In this document: positions 23,068 to 34,126 of the stretch, in pieces | Layout of the letters: every line of letters begins with the position of its first letter | How positions within the stretch are numbered: position 1 is the first letter of the stretch | Assembly: GCA_038049695.1 (NCBI GenBank) | Contig: CP142460.1 | Span: forward strand, 38,063,501 to 38,127,500 | Length of the DNA stretch: 64,000 bases | Direction of reading: 5' to 3' | Source: Cinnamomum chago | Taxonomy: Eukaryota > Streptophyta > Magnoliopsida > Laurales > Lauraceae | Translations under genes and position numbers: made by a program | The notes under the pieces: model-generated | What the model was told of the DNA's origin: nothing | The model's input: the letters and a program-made list of their open reading frames with translations, nothing else | Databases searched by the model: none

Positions 23068-26000
23068 TGTGAGACCCCGACCCCTAATTTCCTGGATTAG
23101 CCTTGTTTTATTTGTGGATTAGTTTCTCTAAGTGGGATTAGTGTTTGTTTGGTTGAATTTGTGAGCTAGAATGGTTTTTCACTAGTTTTGGGGAATTTTG
23201 AGAGCTAGTGAACCTAGACAGTGACCGTAAGGTCCTACTTGTTTTGCATGAACAACTTGGAGAGGTTCTTTGTGACTCCCAAAAATTCCCATTTTGGCTC
23301 CGTTTGACTTATCTCGTTAATCTCTACAACTTTCGTGGTGACCACTGTTGGAATATAGGTGGGCCATTCAGATAGGTTTCAAAAACTTTTGATCCACTTA
23401 ATGCAGGGATCAACTATCTAGAAGGCAATAAACCCAATCCAGGATGCAATCCCTCAAACTCATAAACCATGTACAACAACATAACCTATTTAGAAGATAG
23501 AAAATAGCACCTAAACATGCAACCACGAAATCTACAATATACAAAGATGTAGATTATACCTTTGGAGCTTAGTTGTGCTCTAATGAAGAATTTGAATTCT
23601 TTCTTTGATGATGAACACCTTCACTTAATCAAATCAGCATCTCCATCACCTTTTGATCTTCCAAGCTATGACTCGTATCGGATTCTCTTTTCTCAGGAAG
23701 ATGGTGGAATCTCCAAGAGAAAAACCCTAGAGGAAACTAGAAGATAAACTAGAAGAGGGAGAGGAAGAGGAGTGTGCAACACTTGTACAAAAGGGGCTTG
23801 GGCGTGAATTCCAAGATGGAATTAATGCAATGGGACGTCCAAGGCACTCCTCTCCCCTTTTTATAGCACTTAAGCAACCACCTCATTCTAATTGAAATAG
23901 AAGTCTTACTTCCACAACAATTAGTTGCTTACTAAATCACTATTAGAAGTCTTACTCCAAATATGATTAGTAACTTTCTCTTTTTCTAATTAAAATAGAA
24001 GTCTCACTTCCATTAATAATTAGTAACTTACTATTAACACTATTAGAAGTCTCACTTCAAATAGAAATAATAACTTTCTATTTCCTTTTAGAGTTCTACT
24101 ATAATTAGTATCTTTCTAATATCTTGGGCTAGCGTGGGGACCACTAGGGATTCCTTAGAAAGCTGGCTCCAACTGGGACACGTGACCCCACATCTCATGT
24201 GCAATCTGGGCCCACAGTTAATTGCAAATAACTCCACTATATAAATGCAATTGCACTCCAGTCTTAGGAATAAATTACAATGAAGACCCTAAACTTCCAC
24301 ATTACCACAAGTAGGCCCCTCCATCTATATCCATGGATCAATTGGACTTGTCCACCAAATTAGATCCATATCTTATTATTCTTAAGCCCCAATTAATTAT
24401 AATGATCATTTGGTAACGATCCAATTAACTCTTAATTGGAATGGGTGCGCACTTACCAATGATAAATCCATTAATTGGCACAAGGGGATATTAAAGATAG
24501 ATTCCATCTTGACCATTGAATGTTCCCACAGCTCTACTACCACATACCCAAATCACCGAGGTGTTGACCTACAATTGGCCTCACTCATTGGTGACTCAAA
24601 GCAAATGAATAGATAGAAACTTGAGTTCATTAATGTCTCAGGATTATGAGCCTATTGCTAGGGAATTATGAGAGCAGACCTTAAAATAAAGACAGTGTAT
24701 ATAAGGTGCTTCTCATGGTCATTCAATACATCCAATGTACCAGCACCATGATCCAGAATCTTACATTCCGACGATCGAGACAAATCACACTATCTCATAG
24801 TGATCAAAGTGCTGCAACCTTATCAGATGAGATGTCCAACCTCATCACTGGTTGTGAAGATATTTAAGTATAAGATTTGCAATACATATCTCTTGTATGT
24901 GGATCTCATCAATACACATGTATTATATCTAATATACTTGTAGACTCCGGTTCATCTCATGAACCATTATGTCATTTGTATTGGTTATGTGCCAGTATAT
25001 AATTAAACACCATTCATCTCATGAAAGGAAAGCATGATTGTATTGATAAATAAAGAAATGAATCAATTTATTACATCATATACTTGGTATTGAGACCATC
25101 AAAACTAACAACGTCCCCATTCGAGACCCCGAAACCTGACTTTTCCGACTTCGAGGGCAAAACAATCTTTCTACACCAAATCTGGAACCAAATTTCGAGA
25201 TCTTAGAACCATGCCAAAATCATACTTTTTGAAAACTAAATTTTATGAGAAACATTTGTTTCTTCTTCGTCGAGTCCATCCGAGGCCCAGAAAGCCCAGT
25301 TCTTAGCGCATGTAATATTATTAGTTGTGGGCCCCACTTGAACCTTTAAATAATGGCCAAAACCCATGTTTTCTTCTTCACTCTTGCCCTCCACGAGATG
25401 GAGCACGCCTAGCCTTGCAACAACAGCTAACCGCCAGCTACAACAGCTAACCTTCGTCGCGGTTACAATTCCAGAGAGCATTCTTGTCTTCCTGAAGACG
25501 CGGTCAGCCTCACGATTAGCCAGCGGCTAACCGCCGAACCCATCGATGGCTTACCGCCAGCTAACCGAACTTATTCACGGTTACAATTCCAGTAAGCTGC
25601 ATTCTGTAAGAGCAACAGCGGTCAGCCAGCGGCTAATCGCCGAACCAATTGGCGGCTGATCGCCAGTTAACCGTTAGGTGACCGAAATTACCCAGGAAAA
25701 ATTGAAATGAAGAGAAATGGAAGGGGTTTTTGTCCCAATCATTTGTGAACCCTTTTAGAGAATGATGGGGACTGTTCACCTGGAGATGTGTATGAAGTCC
25801 GTTTGAGAAAGAAACCACATCACGAAGATTCATTGAATGTTTTGAAATTATCAAGGTGTATAAGGAGCCCTGAATGTCTCCAAACTCAAGGAGTACCAAG
25901 TTGTTATTAAATCGACATACGGGACCCCTACTCACCTTAAACAAATATTGAACCCAGTACTTGCCCGAAACTTCAAAAGTTTAATTGTATCCTCTTGTTT

Positions 26001-27512
26001 CCCGAGATTTAAACTACATGACTTGTTGTTCCCAAAAGCATTGAAATTGTACTTTGTAATACTTGCTAGCCCTAAGTGCATTGCCTGACATGAAATGGAA
26101 GTTGTGCCTTTGAGCACCCCCGCCTTGCCCGTTCATTTATTGCACTTGATGTATTTTTATACATATCTTGATTTCGGTTATTTAACCTATGAGTCGGCAC
26201 CACTAAGCTTGGATAACCCTGTTGGTCTGATCCACCGACTTGGAGATCCCCCTCTTGTCCTGCCAGCTGCAGTTTGGATCCCGATACCCGGTTATTACCG
26301 TGGTCTTGTCCCGATACTCTGGATTGCTACCGTGGTTCCCGATGCCCGGCTCACTACCGTGGTCATGTCCCATATATTATATGTATGTGTATATATATTT
26401 CGTTGTTTCTCCTCACCTCGTGTGACTGAGATCAACGCCTTGATATTGCTTTGTCACTTCGGTGAGAGAGGACTTAACTTCGTGTGGTTTCCATCTTGCT
26501 AGTTCCCGATTCCTTGGATACCTTACATGTTTTATATTGCTTATTTGTTTTCCAGTAAATGATTCATTTCTTTATGAAAGTTATTGTTTAAACAGGTTTT
26601 AATGTTTTACAAGGTAAATTCAATTATTGTTATATTGTTTCTCGTTCCTTGGTACACTTATATGCATTAAATGAATACCCGGTTTGTCGAATATCCATGT
26701 TTTTACATATGTTTTAAATGAACACTTGTTTTGCCAGATCTCTATTCTTACACATGTTTTAAAGGAACACTCGATTGTCAAATATCTTTGCTTTTATAGA
26801 TGATGTAAATGAACATATGTTTTGTTAGATCTCCATGTTTTACTCTTGCTTTAAATGAATACATGTTTTGTCAGAGATCCATAATTTTCCACCCGTTTTA
26901 ATTATATGTAGCCTTTGATCAAATAGTATGAATTATCACATGTTTTATTTTTCAGCACATTTATTATCTTTTCACCGAGCTGCCAGATCGTTGTGTCTGA
27001 CCCACTATTTTGGTATCCAGGTTCAGACTTCTCCGCCCTGAGCTGAGTGCTTTTGTTGGCTGTGGAGCCATGATTTGCACGTTGTTTTGTCGGCTATGTC
27101 ATATAGACATTCAGCTTGACATCGGAGTTGCATCACATATGGGTAGTGGTTATTAGCTTGTCATTGTATGGCTTATATTAACCTTTTCTTGGGATTTTTA
27201 ATTAATGCACATTGATAATTTGTAATTCGAACATATATGGGAATGTAATATCCTGTTACTGTCAGCTTTGTACTTGGTTGTGTGGTTTATGCAGTCTGAT
27301 ATGATTCTTGATATAATAGCTATATGCTAGTGGTTGAGCGCGACACGGAATCCGATGGCCACGGACTCCGAGTCGCAACGCCATGAAAGCTTCCGCAAAA
27401 TATTTAGAGTGTTTTGGAATGTGTTGTCTTCACACACGCGGATCTTGGGAGAAAAGTATAATTATCCTTAATGCCATTCGCGCCCCCAAGGTTCTGGTTT
27501 GGGGGCGTGACA
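23068..27512 (+). mobile_element. Family B 3' LTR, rearranged
   Basis: It matches the 5' LTR closely, with two large differences: a 1.77-kb family E solo LTR at 23346-25110, and loss of about 0.86 kb near 25420-25450 (corresponding to about 14860-15725 of the 5' LTR, including part of the palindrome cassette). The two LTRs differ by scattered substitutions, so this insertion is older than family A. Confidence 0.88.
23346..25110 (-). mobile_element. Family E (copia-like) solo LTR, minus strand
   Basis: 1765 bp, reading TGTTAGTTTTGATGG...CTATATTCCAACA on the minus strand. It matches the LTR at 41589-47182, which is followed by a TGGTATCAGAGCC PBS; that fixes its identity and orientation. The flanking pentamers differ (ACCAC and ACGTC), so the duplication is decayed or lost. 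The open frame at 24410-24616 is within the LTR. Confidence 0.82.
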
Positions 27513-27517
27513 TATTT
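27513..27517. repeat. Target site duplication TATTT, right (family B)
   Basis: Perfect partner of 14279-14283. Confidence 0.93.
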
Positions 27518-28005
27518 CGCACATGATGTAGTAGTCGGGCATGGTCCTAGACCTATACATGCTGGCTCCAGGATGTGCCTGTGTTCCAAAATAATAACAA
27601 AGAAAAAAAATTATACTTACATTTCCCAAAAAGATTTTATAAATTGAATAAAGATCTCACCGCTATGTAATCATCCCACACCCCTGCTTCCGTAGTGACT
27701 TTTTTCCTTCCTTCGTCCCATCCAAACCCACTTAAGTTTAGCATAGCCTTCATCGCGCTATACCATTTTTTATAGCTCTTCAACCTATTCTTCAACTTAT
27801 CTTTGCTGAATTTTGGCCCAAACTTTGTTTGCATTTCCTTTGATATCAGACCCCATCCCTCCGAGGTAAACCCCCCATGAATAACTTTCCCTTCTTTGCA
27901 CATTTCAAGCATGATGTGGAGGAGCGCTACATCATTTGTGCCCATCCACTTCATGTTTCTCAAAGTAGATCCTCTTATGGCTTGAGAGCTACTTTTTGAG
28001 ACATC
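27518..28005 (-). pseudogene. PIF/Harbinger ORF1, Myb/SANT-like DNA-binding domain
   Basis: Minus-strand exons 27661-28005 and 27518-27578 flank an 82-bp GT-AG intron (27579-27660). The first exon carries the Myb/SANT-like (Myb_DNA-bind_3 type) domain: NMKWMGTNDVALL, then GFTSEGWGLI, then KLKNRLKSYKKWYSAM, LSGFGWDE and VWDDYIA. After splicing, AHPGASMYRSRTMPDYY and CEIFG continue the typical domain end. The frame then passes into 14283-13820 on the other side of family B. A likely splice acceptor (TGTAG) at 28006 suggests an upstream first exon that I did not identify. The protein would bind Harbinger terminal sequences. Confidence 0.85.
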
Positions 28006-28009
28006 CTAC

Positions 28010-31000
28010 ATTTTTCATTAAGTGTTAAACAAACAAGTTTTACATATATGTTGATTTGGAATACTGCCCATCTTTTGATTAGAAAAAAACACTCAAAAGT
28101 TTCTTGCCATAATAAAGTTGAACCCTACCTATTTCCCATAAACAACATTTTATGGGTTCCCATAAACTATGAGACCTTCAAATTTATCTTTCATCATCTA
28201 TCATGAAAGTCATATCCCTAACTATTACTGTCGACTTAAAGCTTGTCTTGACCCAGTCTATTTAGGTATAGGGCACAATATTCAAGCCTTTTTTAAGATG
28301 ATTGAGAAATTTACAAGTTGGGATCGTTGTATTAGTTAGGTTTTGCAGACCAAGTTCTCACATGAGTTCAAGAATGTATATTGAACATATTGATATTATA
28401 CACAAACAACAAAACACCAAAGAGTGGTGGCATAGCATATCATATTTTTTTATGACTTCTACACATAGATTTATATGTACAAGCCAGCAAGCAAAGCTGC
28501 TAACAGCTGACATTTCTACAGCTGATGGATAAAAAAGTGTATTTCTTCACTTGCACCAAACGAAAGCTGCATAGGCAAGACATGTGAGTTTAAATGATAG
28601 TTGGACTACTCCATAAATAAAACTCATCCAAAACCAAGTCGGTTTGGCTCGTGAAAGAAAAAGAAATGAGTAAAGCATGTGCACATCTACATGTATATGA
28701 AGCAGTGGAATATGAATAGTGAAAAAAAAAATAATATATCTATTTATGAAGTAGCGGATCATGAATATGAATATATACAAGAATGATGGTATAAACGTAG
28801 AGGTGAGCATGTATCCACCATTAAGAAACACAAGCAGAGTGGTTGGTAAGAAGTTTTTTCAGCCTCAAGACACCACTATAAATAGCATGCTCTATTAGAA
28901 AAGAATAAGGTCTATTTTTTTTCTTTGCATTTTATAGCTCGTTACAATTCCCATGAGCAGTTACTATGCATGTTAAACATGAAATTGAAAAAATTTGTGA
29001 CAGTGAGACTTGACATGTCCACACTGATATCATCATCAGCTAAGCATTAACCCATTTATCTTTCGTATCATACTATTCACCCCGCACCCCATATTATCAA
29101 TCTACTTTGAGGCTAGCAATTTCAAACATGATGGCTTTTGGTGTACTATATCAAAAGCAAAGCCCACAAGATCACACCGTACTCACATCTTCACAAGCAA
29201 AAAAGTAGAACAAAAGCTAAAGTAAATGGATCATTAAAAAATGGGACAAACAGTAAATTGAGAACAAGCAAGATGTCTCGTGCATTGAATTAAGCCATGG
29301 AACCAGGACATATGGACTTTGACTGTGACCATGTAAAAATGAATTAATCTATCAATTGCACATATCAAATTAGGTAATGCATAATATGCATTTGTCCCCC
29401 CCCCCAATAGCCCAAACGGTCCACAAAAATGGACTGGCCACGATCCCACTGAATGAGGCGTTCATCAATTCCACCAAACAACCCATTTGAGAAATTGGCC
29501 ACTTTCGATTCTTACAATCAATAACTATTGAAGATAGATGGTACAGTTGAAGATCCTAAAAAAAAAAGAAGAAACAACAGCTTAGAAGAATCAAGGAGGG
29601 TTCACTTCATCAAAATCTTCAAGTTCCAGGATTGTCGTGTGTTCAATAAACTCCCAACCACAATCAACTGACAAAAATGCTTATTCCATAGTGATACAAA
29701 TAACTATTTTTTTATTTGTTCCTAAACCATCTTTTGTTATAAATTTGACAATGAGAACTCCTCCTTGGTCTAAGAAAACCTTAGGGAAAGTCACTGAAAT
29801 GCCTAATTCTAGAAAACAAAAAAAGATCACATTCCCACACAAGAAAAGAGGTAAGAAATCAACAAAAGTGGTAAGAAATATGCAAAATGGGAAAAAAATG
29901 AAAAAAACAACAAAAACCCTAACATGATTTGTAGTGAATGACTCCATAGGGGGGAGAGAGAGAGAGAGAGAGGGATGGTGAAGCAAGATGGTGGGAAGAT
30001 GGTCGAGGTCTACAAGTACTGTAGGAGGGCTGGAGATAACCTTGGATCTGTGTTCCTTGTTGAGAGAGGAAAATGAGTGAGACTACAGTTACAGCAATAC
30101 GGAGTCCAGACACGTCTGGGCATGTCGGAGCAGATTTGATCACCTCCGTTCTGGAGTAGCTCTCATCATCGCGTCGTCGCCTCCCTGGTAGCAGCGGTAA
30201 GAAAAAAGATTGGAGATGAAAGATAGCTCGGGAGACCTCGGGGCTTTTGATTCAGCGCAGAAAATGGGGCTTATATACCCCTTCTTAAAAAGCAATGATT
30301 TATGGGGTCGGGGGGGGGGGGGGGGGGGGGGGGGGGGTGGGGGAATCAAACCGTAGATATCCTTTCTACCATAGATTTTGGATTATGAAAATCTTCTCCG
30401 CATGTTGCACCCAAATATGGGTTTTCCACGATAACATGGAAAACTGACATGGATTCCTCTGAGAGGATTTTTGCCAAATGTGCCCCAATATGTTCCAAGG
30501 ATTCATTGGAATCATAGTAAGGAAATGTCTTCGATTTTTCTCCATTACTATTTTTTTATTGTTTGATGTTAGTATTTTTCATTAACTTTTTTTTTTTTTT
30601 GCATGTTTGTGCAGAACGTAGGAAACCAATTTCGTGGCTTCTACTTATTCCCAAAAAAAAAAAACAAACAAATCTTAACCTCGCCTTTCTTGGAAACATT
30701 TATTTTCCGCGAAATCACAAAAAATCAAGTTTATTTTTGTGATTTTCCTCACGAAATAGCGCTCGACCAAATGATGAAAGTTTTTAACTGAGAAAAAGCT
30801 TCCCACTTTTTCTTGCATTTTGATGTAAACACGTGGCTAATGTGCACTACATGTGCATCACTTAGATACTTCATTTATTTTGTGGCGTAAAAAGAGGAGA
30901 AAGTTGAACTATCTTTTTCCACAACCTTACAAAAAATCATTCCCTGTGGGAGGGAAAAAAATTGCATCTTTAGATTAATGCATCTTTAGAGCATGTTTAG

Positions 31001-31207
31001 GCAGTGTCCACCAAGAATAGAAGTCTGGGAACTTTCTTTTTTCTAAAGGTCCCTTCCCCCAACCCACTTGCCCCCCCCACCCCCACCAAAAAAAAAAAAC
31101 TACTTTTTGTTTTTTTGTTAAAAAAAATTACACATTAGACAATGGAAAAGGTTATTTGCATAAAAATACCTTGGTTAGTCTTCTATTTCCACAAAAAAGT
31201 TGTTATA
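28010..31207. other. AT-rich region without a recognised gene
   Basis: It should hold the 5' end and a terminal inverted repeat of the minus-strand Harbinger, but I could not fix them. Small open frames (28302-28532, 28547-28831, 29637-29927, 29681-29986) have no recognisable domain. An (AG)n tract lies at 29949-29972 and a long G-run at 30309-30341. Confidence 0.6.
30309..30341. repeat. Poly-G run, about 30 bases
   Basis: An almost uninterrupted G homopolymer, broken once by T near its end. The proline-rich minus-strand frame over it is an artefact. Confidence 0.9.
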
Positions 31208-33304
31208 TGCTGGTGGGTCCTAAGTGCAAGGCCTCAATTGTAGTTTAATAACCCAGTGATTAGGGGGTTGATCCTCAGGGTTGCAGTTTGAAATTCAAAT
31301 CCATTTCAATCTTGAAATTGTACCTTGGAAAAAACTCAAAAGTTAAGTATCAATCCAAATGAAAAGTTAAACTAAACTAAGACTCTCTAGTTCTAGAACT
31401 CTCAATTATTCAAGATATTTCAAGGCAATTCATATTCAGAAAAACTCTATACCTATTAAGAACTCTAACCTATCTTAACCACTTATAACCTAAGATTTCC
31501 AGTTTTTGAAGACTTTCTAATCCAATTAAATTTCTTCTTTTAGAAGAATTATAATTATTTCAAACTCTAGAAATCTCCTTAAGATTAGTGAGAATAAAAA
31601 CTAAACCTCCAAAAAGTTAGTTCCTTAATTAACTAGAATTAGTTTCCTAATCTAACCTAAATTCTAATTAATTATACCAAATTATTAATTAATTATCCTA
31701 AATTCTAATTAATCCTAAACTAATCCTAAAACCTATTTTTATGCAAATATGAATGAGTTATGCAATCCTAATATGAAACTAATGCAATCAAAATCTAACT
31801 CTAAGATGAATGCAAAAACTCTTTTAAGTATGAAAAAACCTTGTTACAGGTCCAACTTTTCAGACTTAAACGACTGACCTAGGATGATCTAATCTTAAAC
31901 TTTGTGGCTAGGTTTTAAACTCTGATGATGCATGATTCAAACAAAAAAACAGAGATAAAAAAGGATTTCAAACGAGTGAGATATGCTTGCTTTAAAATGC
32001 CTAGATGATCATGTTGTGTTGTTGAAATTCTGATGCAATCTTGTTGAACACCCATTTTTAAGCCATTAGAAAACTGACATCCCAAAATTAGTATTCTCCT
32101 CTAAAATTCTGCGGTTTTAAAATCATGTTACCATAGTTTAATTCAGTAAAATCTCAAGCAAAAGCAACATCTCTAGACTTGTTTTCAAAAAGTGAAATTT
32201 TGGAAGAAATAAATAGTCCAAAACCGTGGAAATAATGCAGTTTCTTTTTTGTAACTACACTATTAACTAGTCTGAATTTTCTTCTCATAATCATTCATTA
32301 AATCATCATATTCCAGCAACAAAAACATGATTAAATAAAAGTCCTACCTCTAATGCATGCCATGGTTACATTCCAACCATAAAATCATGCACAAATCCTA
32401 AACTACGATGCATAAAACACATAGAGAATCCTAACAGTAGTGTCAAATTTGCAATAATTTAAATGTAGTCAAGCATACAAGAATTTAAATGTGGTGAATC
32501 ATACTGAAAAGTAAATGTGGTGAATCCACTGAAAAGTAAATGTAGTCAAGCATGCTGAAAAGTTAATGTGGTGAATCCAATATCATTTCTACTTTTCTCC
32601 GACTTGGGTCAAGAATCACTAAGATCACAATCTAGGGCTTGTTCTACAACTTGAGTCGTCAATCCAATTGTAAACCCTAAACTACTATGCAAATTGCCCA
32701 AGGTTTCAAGATACTCCTCATAATCATTATTAGGCACATAAACAATTCGCTTTGGTTTCTTAACTTGCATTGCCTCCTGTTCATGCTCAAGGATCAAGTC
32801 CTAGCCCACACATTGGAGTTTACTAAGCCAAGCCATTCATATTAAGGGCGAGTTTTACTAACCTTACCCTAAGCACATTTAGTTAACCCTTTTGAAAAGA
32901 CTAATGAAATTAGCATCCAAAAACACACAAATCAAAATACAAAGATCATCAAAAGAATATGGATTTTACTAGCATAGAATGTTCATTACAAAAGATAAAA
33001 GAAATTAAAACGGAACCATAGACATGCTAGGATGAAGAAGCCTTCTCTAGCCTACGTGATATTCAACTTGGAACAAGCCTTCTTGAAGAGAAACATGGAG
33101 GAGTGGAGGAGATGGAAGGAGGGAGGGAGTGGATGGGCGTGGGATGGGAGAGAAACTAGAGAGAGGGGGTTTATTTCTTCATGCCTTTGGACGTCCACCC
33201 CTAGGTCCTATTTATAGGTTTTAAAGCCTCACTCCTTCTCCATCTTTAACTTCTTCTTTGATTGCAATTATCTCTATTGAGAGAGAGTTTGTTCCAATTT
33301 GAAC
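31208..33304 (-). mobile_element. Family C LTR-like element, minus strand, first part
   Basis: It starts TGCTGGTGGGTCCTAAG and shares ordered words with the complete copy at 34136-36684: CAATTGTAG..., GTTGATCC, CTCTGATGATGCATGA and TTTGGACGTCCA-like sequence near 33187. It is interrupted at 33304 by the hAT and resumes at 39457. There is no coding sequence. Short repeats of AAATGTGGTGAATC / AAATGTAGTCAAGCAT lie at 32460-32580. A minus-strand open frame at 32609-32797 is not recognised. Confidence 0.65.
33297..33304. repeat. 8-bp target duplication ATTTGAAC, left (hAT)
   Basis: Perfect partner at 39449-39456. Eight bases is the hallmark of hAT insertion. Confidence 0.95.
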
Positions 33305-34126
33305 TAGAGGTGAAAAATTGGGCAGGCGGCCCAAGCCCAGCAGGGGCCTGGCACGGAAAAACCGTGCCTGGGCCCGTTGACTTGGTCAACAGGCTGGCCC
33401 AGCTCGGCCCGATAGTCTACACTAGGCCGTGCTAGGCTACGGTTGCCAGGTCTGAGGCCCGGCCCGGTTAAAATCCGACATGCGGGCTGCCCGGCCCGAC
33501 ATGAGGCACGATCCAGGCACGGCCCGGCCCGTGGAAGGCCCCCAACGGTTAGTTTTTTGAAAAACCCACCCCCCTCTCAAAAAAAGGTAAAATGTGGTTT
33601 TTTTTACCTTTTTAACCCTCCCAACAACTATAAATGGTCAAAGGGGGGTATTAGTGTCTTTTGATCATTTTTTACCATTATACCCCCCAACTGCTATAAA
33701 ACGGTCATATGAGGGGGTATTTTATGCCATTTTATCACTTAAGAATTCTATAAATAGCCATCATTCATCTCATTACTCTACACTCATCTACTCTCTCATT
33801 TCTCACCACTCCCACTAAAGTTCTAAGGCTCTAAGCTCTCTTAAGTCTCAGTCTAAAGTCTAAGCTCTCTACAAAGTTTTCTACGAAGTAAAGAGTGAGA
33901 GTGACTTCTCTAAAGTGGAGGATTTAACTAAGAAGGACTTCTCCATTAGCTCTCCCTCTCTCATAAAGGTATTTATTATCTTTAATTTTTAGTTTTGTTT
34001 AGTAATAATATACATAGTAATATTATATATTGAGTCTCATCTTCTCCCCTTTCTTATATAAATTATCACAAAAAACACATTATGCATAATTATTTATTAA
34101 AATTTTTTTATCTTTCATTTAGAAAA

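Larger units (their letters stand above)
14284..27512 (+). mobile_element. Family B non-coding LTR retroelement (with nested insertions)
   Basis: 5' LTR 14284-17790, internal 17791-23067, 3' LTR 23068-27512, flanked by perfect TATTT duplications. LTRs run from TGTGAGACCCCGACCC to GGGGGCGTGACA. The internal begins with GACTGGTATCAGAGC and ends with an AAGGGGGGGAGGA tract. Once the nested solo LTR (17854-21026) is removed, only about 2.1 kb of internal DNA remains, with no gag or pol. A GGGGGACGAAATTC stretch near 21147 resembles the 3' end of chromovirus (Tekay/Del-like) pol regions, so the element may derive from a gypsy element that lost its genes. That origin is inference. Confidence 0.88.

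Noticed and set aside
23341..25115. A clean 5-bp duplication for the family E solo LTR
   Set aside because: The flanks ACCAC and ACGTC share only two leading bases; the LTR identity is clear, but the duplication is not.
29925..29937. TTTGTAGTG as the partner end of the CACTA element
   Set aside because: It lies 26 kb to the left of the 56215 end, in the wrong direction, lacks the full CTTGTAGTG end and has no subterminal repeats.
30140..30349. Proline-rich minus-strand protein
   Set aside because: It is the translation of a poly-G homopolymer.
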